Part shown: piece by piece, positions 17,604 through 28,389 of the stretch
Position numbering within the stretch: the stretch's first letter is position 1
How the letters are laid out: every line of letters starts with the position of its first letter
Assembly: GCF_018332655.1 (NCBI RefSeq)
Contig: NZ_BOQL01000003.1
Location: 1 to 64,000, forward strand
Length of the DNA: 64,000 nucleotides
DNA from: Actinoplanes auranticolor
GTDB lineage: Bacteria; Actinomycetota; Actinomycetes; Mycobacteriales; Micromonosporaceae
Reading direction: 5' to 3'
The notes under the pieces: generated by a model
Databases searched by the model: none
What the model was told of the DNA's origin: nothing
The model's input: only the letters and a program-made list of their open reading frames with translations
Made by a program: the position numbers and the translations under genes

Positions 17604-17798
17604 GACGCCCTCCTTCCACAGCGCACCGGCACTTCGCGGTGCGTCTCAGGTCGGGAGCGTAGCCGCAGGCCACGACGGCGGCAGGAAATCGGGCCGGACT
17701 GTTGGCGCACCGTTATCTGGCCGCGACCGGCCGGGCTCCTGAACGCCGCTTTAGCAAGGCTGGGGCGGGAAATGCCCGGTTGCCCGAGTAACCCGCCG

Positions 17799-18080
17799 TT
17801 AATCTTTCGGCGGCACGGGACCGACGACCGCGTTTTCTTCGGCGCGCCGCGGTGCCGGGGCACCCGCCCGCCACGCCCGCACGCCCAGCACGCCGACCGT
17901 CGTGCCGATCCCCAGCGACGCGGTGATCAGCAGCGCGTGCACCCAGAGGAACGACGTCGGGCTGCCGTCGGCGAACGACCGGTCGTCGCGGTAGATGGCC
18001 AGGCCGAACCGGGGCCAGATGAGCCACGTCCAGACACCGACCAGAACCAGGAACGCCGACCACCGTCGCGAGAGCACCAC
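17799..18080 (-). CDS. SCO4848-type small membrane protein
   Basis: A 93-residue protein with two predicted membrane helices (about 8-26 and 46-68) and a basic, Pro-rich tail. The N-terminus (VLSRRWSAFLVLVGVWTWLI) and the YRDDRSFADGSPTSF loop match a small actinobacterial membrane family typified by SCO4848. Function unknown. It is transcribed with, or parallel to, the hypothetical gene upstream. The 195 bp between it and the BMP lipoprotein gene hold no recognisable gene. Confidence 0.7.
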   Translation of the reverse strand: MVLSRRWSAFLVLVGVWTWLIWPRFGLAIYRDDRSFADGSPTSFLWVHALLITASLGIGTTVGVLGVRAWRAGAPAPRRAEENAVVGPVPPKD

Positions 18081-18116
18081 GCCACGAGTATGCCCGCCCG
18101 GCCCGGGTGCCCCCGA

Positions 18117-18506
18117 TCAGCCGCCCGAGGTCAGCTTCGCGGCGATGCGGGCGAAGCCGGCGCGTACCTCGGCCTCGGACGGTGGCCGGCCCGGCGTCGT
18201 GCGCAGGGGCTCCTCGGCGTCCAGGTCGGTGGCGGTGGTGTCGATGTCCTGGCCGGAGCGGGCCAGCTCGATCTCCGCGCGGATCGCGTCGGCATCGGCC
18301 AGCGGCAGCAGCGGTTCGACGACCGCCATCAGGTCCTCGTCGGCCACCACCGCCTGGGCCAGCGCCAGGGCGTGCGGCCGCTCGTACGGCCCGCAGACCA
18401 GCGGTTCCCATTCCTCTTCGTCGTCCAGCGCGCCGATGGTGATGATCCAGGGCAGGTCCGCCACCGGTGAGCCGGGCGGCAGGTGCAGCGTCACGAGGGT
18501 CCCCAC
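18117..18506 (-). CDS. hypothetical protein
   Basis: A 129-residue acidic protein starting at GTG 18506. It has no signal peptide or membrane helix. The first half is compact and protein-like (DLPWIITIGALDDEEEWEPL, then helical AHALALAQAVV-type sequence), and the C-terminal half is Asp/Glu/Thr-rich. No family recognised. It lies 7 bp downstream of the YihY gene, probably in the same transcript. Confidence 0.6.
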   Translation of the reverse strand: MGTLVTLHLPPGSPVADLPWIITIGALDDEEEWEPLVCGPYERPHALALAQAVVADEDLMAVVEPLLPLADADAIRAEIELARSGQDIDTTATDLDAEEPLRTTPGRPPSEAEVRAGFARIAAKLTSGG

Positions 18507-18513
18507 CCGCTCA

Positions 18514-19452
18514 TCATTCCGGGCGGTCGAGCCGAATCCAGGCGTTTTGCCCCACCGGAGCAGTTTTATCGTCAGCTGACAGGTCCACCACGCGACCGTG
18601 CGGGCTGGTTGCCGCCCAGGCCGCGCCGAACAGCAGCAACTGGTTGAAGACGTACAGGTAGACCAGCACGCCGACCGCGCTGGCGACCAGGCCGTACGCG
18701 GGATTGCGTTCGACCAGGGCCACGAACGTCCGGCCGACCGTGTTCAGCAGCATGATGCCGATGCCGACCTGCAGCACCGGCGGGGCCATCCGGCGCGCGG
18801 TCATCCGCAGCCGCGGCACGGCAGCCAGCAGGGCCGCCGCCAGCAGCATGTTGATGCCCAGCGTAAGGATCAGGCTGACCATCGAGCGCAGGAACGACAC
18901 GTTCCCCCCGGCCATCCATTCGAGCAGTGACTCCAGGCCGTAGGCCGCGAACACCGAGACGCCGAGCAGCAGCAGGATGCCGATCATCACGATCAGGTCG
19001 ACGACCTGGCGCACGCCGATGTAGCCGGGCTGCTCGTTGAGCCGCCAGATCAGCCGCTGCGAGGAGCGGATCGCCTCCACCCATCGGATGCCGGTGAAGA
19101 TCAATCCCACCAGACCCACGATGCCGACGGTCCGGCCGCTGTCCACGATCGCCTGCACGTTCAGGAACGGCAGGTTCTCCCTCAGGAATTCCTGCACTAT
19201 CCGGAAAAGCGCGGTGTTGGAGTTGATCAGGAAACCGAAGACCGAGTAACCGATCAGCGCCAGGGCGAAAACCGCGAAGAAGCCGTAGTAGGCGATCGCG
19301 GCGGCGAGCCGCCCGCCGTCCACCTCGTCGTACCGCAGAATCACCCGGCAGAAGTGATCGAAATACTTCCAGCGGTGCCGCAGCGCCATGACCCGTTTCT
19401 CGACCGCCGCATACGCCCGCTCAATGGCGTTCACGCCGCTGACCGTACCCAA
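18514..19452 (-). CDS. YihY/BrkB family membrane protein
   Basis: A 312-residue inner-membrane protein of the YihY (formerly RNase BN) family. It has about six hydrophobic segments, the N-terminal AAIAYYGFFAVFALALIGYSVFGF region and the RWVEAIRSSQRLIWRLNEQPGYIGVR loop typical of the family. The molecular function is not established; the old tRNA-nuclease annotation was wrong for E. coli YihY. The start is TTG 19452 or GTG 19434. Confidence 0.88.
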   Translation of the reverse strand: MGTVSGVNAIERAYAAVEKRVMALRHRWKYFDHFCRVILRYDEVDGGRLAAAIAYYGFFAVFALALIGYSVFGFLINSNTALFRIVQEFLRENLPFLNVQAIVDSGRTVGIVGLVGLIFTGIRWVEAIRSSQRLIWRLNEQPGYIGVRQVVDLIVMIGILLLLGVSVFAAYGLESLLEWMAGGNVSFLRSMVSLILTLGINMLLAAALLAAVPRLRMTARRMAPPVLQVGIGIMLLNTVGRTFVALVERNPAYGLVASAVGVLVYLYVFNQLLLFGAAWAATSPHGRVVDLSADDKTAPVGQNAWIRLDRPE

Positions 19453-19506
19453 CGGAGCACGGCCTGTCTCCGCAGCCCGGACGCGTTTTCCGCAGGGCGG
19501 GGCGGA

Positions 19507-20040
19507 CTAACGCAGACCGCCGAGCGGATAGTCGCGCCGGCGCTGCCAGGGACCCTCGCCACCGTGCGAGAAGAGCGTGAAACCACTGACGGCGAAGCGC
19601 GCCGAGAAGCCGGCCAGATCCTCGAAGACCGCGTCCAGCGCGTCGCCCGGCACGTCCTGGGCGACCGTCACGTGCGGGTGGTACGGGAACCGGGTGTCCC
19701 GGTTGATCGCCTCGGACGCGGTGATCGCGGCGGCCAGCAGCTCACACTCGCTGATGCCGACCGCGAGGGTCACGAAGACCACCTCGGTGACCGGCCGGAA
19801 GGTCCCGGTGCCGCGCAGGTGGATGGTGAACGGCTGCTGGGCCGAGGCCACCGCCTCGAGGTGCTTCTCGACGTGCGGCAGCGCGTCGGTGCGGATCTCG
19901 GTCGGGCCGAGCAGCGTGACGTGCGCCGGCGTGTACGCCGCCTGCGGATCGCCCGCCGCACCCCGGCGGCGGGTCAGCTCCGAGCCCCACGGCTCGGGGA
20001 TGTCGATCGCGACGCCGATCCGCGTCGTCCCCTCGGCCAC
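19507..20040 (-). CDS. 2'-5' RNA ligase family (2H phosphoesterase)
   Basis: A 177-residue protein with the two HxT motifs of 2H phosphoesterases: PAHVTLLG near residue 38 and PHVTVAQD near residue 122, the spacing expected for the two-lobed fold. Such enzymes open or join 2'-5' or cyclic phosphodiesters in RNA or ADP-ribose derivatives; the substrate is unknown. The GTG start lies 5 bp after the trpS stop, so the two are probably co-transcribed. Confidence 0.85.
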   Translation of the reverse strand: MAEGTTRIGVAIDIPEPWGSELTRRRGAAGDPQAAYTPAHVTLLGPTEIRTDALPHVEKHLEAVASAQQPFTIHLRGTGTFRPVTEVVFVTLAVGISECELLAAAITASEAINRDTRFPYHPHVTVAQDVPGDALDAVFEDLAGFSARFAVSGFTLFSHGGEGPWQRRRDYPLGGLR

Positions 20041-20045
20041 GCGGG

Positions 20046-21180
<1,135 letters not shown>

Positions 21181-21223
21181 GACACAGCGCGCCCGTCCAG
21201 CATCCGCTACGAAAGGTCACGAC

Positions 21224-22201
21224 GTGAAACTGCTCGTCACGGGAGGGGCCGGATACATCGGCAGCGTCACCAGCCGGCTGCTGCTCGACGCCGGTCACGA
21301 GGTCACCGTCCTGGACAACCTCAGCACGGGCTTCCGCGAGGCGGTCGCGCCCGACGCCACCTTCGTGCAGGCCGACATCGCCGACGCCGGCAGCGTGCTG
21401 ACCCCGCAGGCCGGCTTCGACGCGGTGGTGCACTTCGCGGGCCTGATCGCCGCCGGCGAGTCGATGAGCAAGCCGGAGCTGTACTGGGACCACAACCTGG
21501 TCCGCTCGCTGGCCCTGCTCGACGCGATCCGGGCCGCCGGAGTGCCGCGCGTCGTCTTCTCCTCCACGGCCGCGGTCTACGGCAACCCCACCGAGCTGCC
21601 CATCACCGAGGCCGCGGTCAAGGCCCCGACCAGCACGTACGGCGCCACGAAGCTGGCCTTCGACCTCGCGCTGACCTCCGAGACGTTCGCGCACCGGCTG
21701 GCCGCGGTCTCGCTGCGCTACTTCAACGTGGCCGGGGCGCTGATCCGCCCCGACGGCACCGCCATCGGCGAGCGGCACGACCCGGAGACCCACCTCATCC
21801 CGATCGCCCTGCAGGTCGCCGCGGGCAAGCGGGAGAAGCTGCAGCTCTTCGGCGACGACTACCCGACCGACGACGGCACCTGCGTGCGCGACTACATCCA
21901 CGTGGAGGATCTGGCCCGGGCCCACCTGCTCGCGCTCGACGCGGCCACCCCGGGCGAGCACAAGATCTACAACCTGGGCAACGGCAACGGCTTCTCCAAC
22001 CGACAGGTCGCCGAGGTGGCCCGCGAGGTCACCGGCGCGGAGCTGCCCGTCGAGATCGCGCCGCGCCGTGACGGTGACCCGGCCAGCCTGGTCGCCTCGT
22101 CGCAGCGGGCTCGCGACGAGCTCGGCTGGACGCCGGAGAAGAACACCCTGACCGACATGATCGGCGACGCCTGGGCGTTCTACCGCAGCCACGTCGCGTG
22201 A
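21224..22201 (+). CDS. galE: UDP-glucose 4-epimerase
   Basis: A 325-residue short-chain dehydrogenase-type epimerase that interconverts UDP-galactose and UDP-glucose. It has the N-terminal NAD-binding VTGGAGYIGS, the catalytic Ser/Tyr region (SSTAAVYG, then YGATKLAFD, where the YxxxK Tyr is present), and DYIHVEDLARAH. The ORF is open upstream, but GTG 21224 gives the expected N-terminus (KLLVTGG) and has GAAAGG upstream. It is followed 7 bp later by galK. Confidence 0.95.
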   Translation: MKLLVTGGAGYIGSVTSRLLLDAGHEVTVLDNLSTGFREAVAPDATFVQADIADAGSVLTPQAGFDAVVHFAGLIAAGESMSKPELYWDHNLVRSLALLDAIRAAGVPRVVFSSTAAVYGNPTELPITEAAVKAPTSTYGATKLAFDLALTSETFAHRLAAVSLRYFNVAGALIRPDGTAIGERHDPETHLIPIALQVAAGKREKLQLFGDDYPTDDGTCVRDYIHVEDLARAHLLALDAATPGEHKIYNLGNGNGFSNRQVAEVAREVTGAELPVEIAPRRDGDPASLVASSQRARDELGWTPEKNTLTDMIGDAWAFYRSHVA

Positions 22202-22208
22202 TCTGATC

Positions 22209-23360
<1,152 letters not shown>

Positions 23361-23367
23361 CGCCGGT

Positions 23368-23397
23368 CACCGGGCGGGCCCGAGAGCCCGCCCGGTG
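23368..23397. terminator. bidirectional terminator between galK and the arabinan operon
   Basis: CACCGGGCGGGC (23368-23379) and GCCCGCCCGGTG (23386-23397) form a perfect 12-bp stem with a 6-nt loop between two convergent genes. There is no T-tract, as is common in very GC-rich genomes. Confidence 0.8.
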
Positions 23398-23402
23398 CTG
23401 TC

Positions 23403-24410
23403 TCAGCGGGGCATCGCCTGCGGCTCGACGTTCGGGCCGCGCACGACCGGCCGGCCGTCCACCCACTCGACCCGGTCCAGCCAGAGCTGCCGCCCCGGGG
23501 CGACGCTGCCGATCGCCTCCGGCGGCCACGCGTGGTAGAGCAGCCAGGTCTCCCCGGCCGGCGTGGTGACCAGGAAGCTGTGCCCGGGCCCGGCCGCGGC
23601 CGGGGTCGAGCGCAGGATCGGGTTCTCCGCCGCTTTGCGGCACGGCCCGAGCGGACTGTCGCACTCGGCGTAGCCCACGGCGTAGACGTCCTTGTCGAAG
23701 GCGTTCGCCGAATAGAACATGAACAGCTTGCCGTCGTGGCGGACCAGCTGCGGCGCCTCGATGACGTGGTCCTCCCAGCCGGCGTCGTTGGTCAGCAGCC
23801 GGACCGGCTCACCCACCAGCGACCGGCCGTCCGGGCTGAGCCGGCTGCCGTAGAGGTGGGTCGGCTCCCCGATGTGGTTGCCGTCGTTCTTCCAGTGCAG
23901 CCAGAGAGCGCCGTCGGCGTCGGCGTACGGGCTGGCGTCGATCGAGCCGCCCTCGTCGGCCTGGCAGATCAGCGGCTTCGCCGCGTCGTCGACGAACGGC
24001 CCCAGCGGGGACCCGGACCGGGCGACGCCGATGCACTGCAGGTTCGCCGCCGTGGACCGGGCCGTGTAGTAGAGCAGGTAACCGCCGTCCGCGGCGATGA
24101 CCTCGGGCGCCCACGTGTTGCCCCGCTCGGCCCACTTGCCCACCTCGGGCAGCGCGTCCCCGGCCGGGGTCCAGGTGACCAGGTCCGGCGAGGTCATCAC
24201 CGGCACGTTCTGGCTGGTGTTGTTGGTGCCGTAGGCGTACCAGGTGCCGTCGGCCAGGATCGCGCCCGGATCCGGGAAGTTCTCCTGATACACCGGGTTG
24301 GTGAAGGTGGCCACGGCCGACTCCGTTCCCGCCGGCGCGGCCGGCTCCTCCCCGCCGCCGCAACCGGCGGCGAGCGCACATATGGACAGCATGCCGATCA
24401 GGCGCCTCAC
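23403..24410 (-). CDS. GH43 family glycosidase, lipoprotein
   Basis: A 335-residue exported glycoside hydrolase with a five-bladed propeller. The lipobox LAAGC follows a short signal peptide (start GTG 24410, overlapping the upstream stop as GTGA; the longer frame is a shadow). Catalytic residues of GH43 are visible: general-base Asp in NFPDPGAI, pKa-modulating Asp in SIDASPY, general-acid Glu in HVIEAPQLV. The specificity is probably alpha-L-arabinofuranosidase or beta-xylosidase; the setting favours arabinan. Last gene of the operon, anchored at the cell surface next to the importer. Confidence 0.9.
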   Translation of the reverse strand: MRRLIGMLSICALAAGCGGGEEPAAPAGTESAVATFTNPVYQENFPDPGAILADGTWYAYGTNNTSQNVPVMTSPDLVTWTPAGDALPEVGKWAERGNTWAPEVIAADGGYLLYYTARSTAANLQCIGVARSGSPLGPFVDDAAKPLICQADEGGSIDASPYADADGALWLHWKNDGNHIGEPTHLYGSRLSPDGRSLVGEPVRLLTNDAGWEDHVIEAPQLVRHDGKLFMFYSANAFDKDVYAVGYAECDSPLGPCRKAAENPILRSTPAAAGPGHSFLVTTPAGETWLLYHAWPPEAIGSVAPGRQLWLDRVEWVDGRPVVRGPNVEPQAMPR

Positions 24411-26611
24411 CACCGGCGGAACCGCAGGTAGTCGAAGGACGCGGTGACGGCCGGCTCGGCCCCGCCGTGGGCGATCAGCCCGATCCGCGGGTTGGAGTCC
24501 GCGGGCAGGGTCCACACGCCGCCCCAGGTCCAGGTGCGGCCGTCCCGGCTGACCCCGGCCCGGTACTCGTGCTCGCCGTTGACCTCGTCGACGCGGTGGG
24601 CCAGCCGCAGCCAGGCGGTGGTGAGCCCGGGGGTGCCGACGATGGTGCCGCCGTACGAGGTGGTGCCGGCGTACGGGATCTCGTAACCGAACTCGACCTG
24701 GCGGGTGTTCCAGATCGCCACGGCGGACAGCCGCGCGAACTGGTCGTCACCGGCGTACGCGATGAGCCCGGCCTGCTGGAAGTTGCGCACCGAGTCCTCG
24801 CCCAGGTCCAGGGTCAGCTTGGTCTCGGCGATCCAGCTACCCCGCGGCGCCTGCCGCAGCAGCACGCCCGCGCTGTTCGAGGTGCCGGTCAGGTCGGCGT
24901 TCTGCACCGGCCAGCGCAGCGCGCCCCCGCCGACGGTCGCCGCCGGGTCGGGCCGCACGAACGTCCAGGCCGGGTTCAGCGCCGAGCCGGTGAACTCGTC
25001 GGAGTACGCGGCCAGCATCCGTCCGGGCTCGGGCACGGCAGCCGCCCGGCGGACCGGTTCGGCCGGCGGGCCCACGCTGACGTTGTCCACCTCGGCGGTG
25101 GTGGCGGCTGTAACTCCGACGACGGTCCGGCCGCCGTGGCCGCCGGTCCGCCCGCTCGCCACCGTGGTGTCGTCGAGCGTGGCGGTGAGTCGACCGGCGC
25201 GGACGTCCACGACCAGGTGGTGCCAGGCCGTCGCGTCGAAGCCGGCCGGCAGCGGAGTCCGGCGGGAGCCGACGGCCAGGGAGTTGCCCGAGATGCGGAC
25301 CGTCGTGGAGCCGATCGTCAGGCCGGCCGGGCCGCGAAGGTCGGCCTCCGCGCGCAGGTCTCCCCGCTGCGGCGACCGGGCGAGCAGCGTGCCGGATCCG
25401 CGGAGCCGGCCGTTCACCGCCGCCCATTTACCCTCGGCCACCCGCCACTGCCGAGGGGACAGGGTGTCGAAGCTGTCCTGCAGCGGTGTGCGGGTGACCG
25501 GCTTGGCGACCGGACGCTCGGACGCCCAGGCACCGGCCCGCACGGTCGGCCAGCCGCCGATCCAGTCGAGGCGGTCCAGCAGCATCGGCCGCTCGTTGAT
25601 CCCGAACGGCTCGTCCAGGTACGGGTCGGCGCGGTCGATGGCGTGGTAGGCGAGCCAGTCCTGGCCGGCCAGGTCGGTGATCAGCCCGTTGTGGCCGGTG
25701 CCGACCCACTTGTTGCCGTTGGGGGCGACCACCGGGGTGCCGCCGGCGCGGGAGACGTCCAGCCGCAGGCCGTCGCGGTCGGTGAACGGCCCGCGCGGGT
25801 CCCGCGAGCGTCCGGCCGACACCGAGTAGCCCGTGGTGGGGCCCGCGCAGCAGTTGGCCGAGGAGGCGAACAGGTAGTACCAGCCGTCGCGGCGGACGAC
25901 GTAGGCCCCCTCGAACTTGTTGTCGATCGCGACCCGGGTCGCCGTCCCGGTGACCCGCAGGCCGTCGGCCGACAGTTCACTGACCCAGATGCCGCCGAAG
26001 TAGCTGCCGTAGTAGAGGTAGCTGCGGCCGTCCGGGGTGGTCAGCAGGGCCGGGTCGAAGGTCCACAGCCAGCCGCCGTCCCCGCTGGGCCGGGGCGCGA
26101 CCACGGGCTCGTCGGAGAAGGTCCACGGACCGGTCGGGGTGGGTGCGGTGGCCGCCCCGATCGCCGACCTGCCAGGGCCGCCGGTGGTTTCGGTGACGGT
26201 GACGTACATGACCCAACACTGGGGTTGCGATTTGCAGTGCGGCGAAGCCGCCTTGGCGGCGCTGTCGCCGATGCGGCGGACGTCGGGCGCCCAGAAGGCG
26301 GCGTTCTCGGCGGCGAACGCCGGACGCTGGCCCTCGGCGAAGGCGTCGCCCACGTACGTCCACGACACCAGGTCGGCCGAGCGCGCGGTCGGGATCCGGT
26401 GGAAGACCTTCTCGCCCTCGCGCAGCGGGTCGGTGGTGCCGTACGCGTACCAGAAACCGTCGTCGCCCCGCACGACCATCGGGTCGGCGAACGTGTCCGC
26501 GAAGGACGCGGAGACCGGGTTGGTGTAGGTCTGCCGCTGCGGCGCGGCCTGTGCCGCAGCGGGAGTGAGCAGCAGAATCGCCGCGGCGAGCGCGGCCGTG
26601 CACCGTCGCAT
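24407..26611 (-). CDS. secreted GH43 family glycosidase with C-terminal beta-sandwich domains
   Basis: A 734-residue secreted enzyme. The signal peptide (CTAALAAAILLLTPAAAQA) is cleaved near residue 22. The catalytic GH43 propeller spans about 28-350 (general-base Asp in FADPMVVRG; Asp in WTFDPALL; acid Glu in NKFEGAYVV). Then come a laminin-G/concanavalin-like segment (about 370-510) and a C-terminal DUF1349-like domain (about 525-734) typical of arabinosidases and xylosidases. The ATG at 26611 lies 4 bp after the permease stop. The architecture suggests an enzyme acting on polymeric arabinan or arabinoxylan outside the cell. Confidence 0.9.
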   Translation of the reverse strand: MRRCTAALAAAILLLTPAAAQAAPQRQTYTNPVSASFADTFADPMVVRGDDGFWYAYGTTDPLREGEKVFHRIPTARSADLVSWTYVGDAFAEGQRPAFAAENAAFWAPDVRRIGDSAAKAASPHCKSQPQCWVMYVTVTETTGGPGRSAIGAATAPTPTGPWTFSDEPVVAPRPSGDGGWLWTFDPALLTTPDGRSYLYYGSYFGGIWVSELSADGLRVTGTATRVAIDNKFEGAYVVRRDGWYYLFASSANCCAGPTTGYSVSAGRSRDPRGPFTDRDGLRLDVSRAGGTPVVAPNGNKWVGTGHNGLITDLAGQDWLAYHAIDRADPYLDEPFGINERPMLLDRLDWIGGWPTVRAGAWASERPVAKPVTRTPLQDSFDTLSPRQWRVAEGKWAAVNGRLRGSGTLLARSPQRGDLRAEADLRGPAGLTIGSTTVRISGNSLAVGSRRTPLPAGFDATAWHHLVVDVRAGRLTATLDDTTVASGRTGGHGGRTVVGVTAATTAEVDNVSVGPPAEPVRRAAAVPEPGRMLAAYSDEFTGSALNPAWTFVRPDPAATVGGGALRWPVQNADLTGTSNSAGVLLRQAPRGSWIAETKLTLDLGEDSVRNFQQAGLIAYAGDDQFARLSAVAIWNTRQVEFGYEIPYAGTTSYGGTIVGTPGLTTAWLRLAHRVDEVNGEHEYRAGVSRDGRTWTWGGVWTLPADSNPRIGLIAHGGAEPAVTASFDYLRFRRW

Positions 26612-26615
26612 GAGA

Positions 26616-27443
26616 TCAGCCCTTCAGGCCGGACCGGGAGACACCCTCGATGATGTAGCGCTGGCTGACCATGAACAGGATCAGCGCCGGGATGCTGGCC
26701 AGCGCGGCGCCGGCCATGATCACCGGGTAGTTGATGTTGTAGGCGCCCTGCAGCGTGCCCAGGCCGGGCGGCAGCGTGAAGTTGTCCGGGCTGAACAGCG
26801 TGTAGACCGGCCAGATGAAGTCGTTCCAGTTGGTCAGGAAGCTGATCACGGCCAGGGTGGCCAGGGCCGGCTTGGACAGCGGCAGGATCACCTTGGTGAA
26901 GATCTGCCAGGAGTTGGCCCCCTCCAGCAGGGCGGCCTCCTCCAGCTCCCGGGGCAGTCCCAGGAAGAACTGCCGCAGGAAGAAGACCCCGAAGGCGCTG
27001 GCCGCGCCGGGCACGATCAGCGCCCAGAGGCTGTCCAGCCAGCCCAGCCGGTCGATGATCAGGAAGTTCGGGATGATCAGCGTGAAGATCGGCACGAACA
27101 GCGTCGCGATGATCAGGGCGAAGACGATCTTCTTGCCCCGGAACTCCATCCGCGCCAGCGCGTAGGCGGCCATCGAGGCGACGATGAGCACCAGCAGCGC
27201 CTGCCCGGTCGCGGCGACGAGGCTGTTGAGGAACCAGCGCAGCACCGGCGTCTGCGAGTCGCCGGTGAACAACGTGTCGTACGCGCTGCTCGTCGGGTCG
27301 GCCGGCAGGATCGTCGGCGGGACCCGGGTGGCCTCGTCGGCGCTCTTGAACGAGGTGGTCAGCATCCACACGATCGGGGCGATGAAGACCAGGCTGAGCA
27401 GGCCCAGCAGGGAGTACCAGGCGATACCGCGGAATCTGCCCAT
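26616..27443 (-). CDS. sugar ABC importer, permease (MalG type)
   Basis: A 275-residue membrane protein of the binding-protein-dependent transport family with six helices. The EAA coupling loop appears as EEAALLEGANSWQIFTKVILPL, near residues 180-200. The real start is ATG 27443; the longer frame upstream is a shadow of the other permease. It begins 2 bp after that permease's stop. It forms the channel together with the gene upstream; no ATPase is encoded nearby. Confidence 0.94.
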   Translation of the reverse strand: MGRFRGIAWYSLLGLLSLVFIAPIVWMLTTSFKSADEATRVPPTILPADPTSSAYDTLFTGDSQTPVLRWFLNSLVAATGQALLVLIVASMAAYALARMEFRGKKIVFALIIATLFVPIFTLIIPNFLIIDRLGWLDSLWALIVPGAASAFGVFFLRQFFLGLPRELEEAALLEGANSWQIFTKVILPLSKPALATLAVISFLTNWNDFIWPVYTLFSPDNFTLPPGLGTLQGAYNINYPVIMAGAALASIPALILFMVSQRYIIEGVSRSGLKG

Positions 27444-27445
27444 GG

Positions 27446-28384
27446 CTAGTCCTTCTCCCGGAACAGGCGGAAAGTGATCATGCTGACCAGCAGCAGGCCG
27501 AGGGTGAGCAGGTAGCTCATCGCGGCCGCGCTGCCCATCCGGTAGTTGCGCAGGCCCTCCTCGGCGATGTACATGATCGCCGTGCGGGTCTCGACACCCG
27601 GCGCACCCTGGGTGATCAGGTACGCCTGGCCGAACATGTTGCTGGAGGCCAGGATCGTGTTGATCACGATGAACAGCAGCACCGGCCGCAGCCCGGGCAG
27701 GGTCACGTGGCGGAACTCGGCCCAGCGGCCGGCTCCGTCCACCTTGGCCGCGTCGTAGAGCTCCCGCGGGATGTCCTGCAGCCCGGCCAGGTAGATGACC
27801 GCGTTGAACCCGAGTGTCCACCAGACGGTCACGCCGACCAGCGAGATCCACGCCCAGGGCAGACCCGTGGTCCAGGCGGTGTCGTCGGGCAGGCCGATCG
27901 CGCCCAGCATGGCGTTGATCGCGCCCAGGTTCGGGTCGAGCAGGAAGCGCCACAGCACGCCGATGACCGCCACACCCAGCACGTACGGCGCGAAGTACAC
28001 CGCCCGGAAGAAGGTGCGGCCCTTGAACGAGCGGTTCAGCAGCAGCGCGATCGCCAGCGGCACAGTGACCAGCAACGGCACGCTGAACACCGTGAAGATC
28101 GCGGTGGCCTGCATGCTCTGCCAGAAGAAGTCGAACACCGGCGACGCGCTGTCGAACAATGCCTGGTAGTTGTCCAGCCCGACGAAGGGCTTGCCGGGCA
28201 GCAGGTAGTCCCACTCGTGCAGGCTGATCCAGAGCCCGTAGCCGGCCGGCACGAGCGTGAAGGTCGTGAACAGCAGCGCATAGGGCAGCAGGTACAGGTA
28301 AGGGGTGACGCCCGCCCCCCGCCTCGGCGCCCGGGTCGCGGGCGCCGAGGCCGAGGTGGTGGCCGTCTCCAGCACGTCCACCAT
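27446..28384 (-). CDS. sugar ABC importer, permease (MalF type)
   Basis: A 312-residue permease with a short Ala/Thr-rich N-terminus and six hydrophobic segments (first TPYLYLLPYALLFTTFTLVP). The EAA loop is ELYDAAKVDGAGRWAEFRHVTLP. ATG 28384 (MVDVLE) gives the family's normal length; the open frame upstream is a shadow of the binding-protein gene. Co-transcribed, 5 bp after the binding-protein stop. Confidence 0.94.
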   Translation of the reverse strand: MVDVLETATTSASAPATRAPRRGAGVTPYLYLLPYALLFTTFTLVPAGYGLWISLHEWDYLLPGKPFVGLDNYQALFDSASPVFDFFWQSMQATAIFTVFSVPLLVTVPLAIALLLNRSFKGRTFFRAVYFAPYVLGVAVIGVLWRFLLDPNLGAINAMLGAIGLPDDTAWTTGLPWAWISLVGVTVWWTLGFNAVIYLAGLQDIPRELYDAAKVDGAGRWAEFRHVTLPGLRPVLLFIVINTILASSNMFGQAYLITQGAPGVETRTAIMYIAEEGLRNYRMGSAAAMSYLLTLGLLLVSMITFRLFREKD

Positions 28385-28389
28385 GGTGG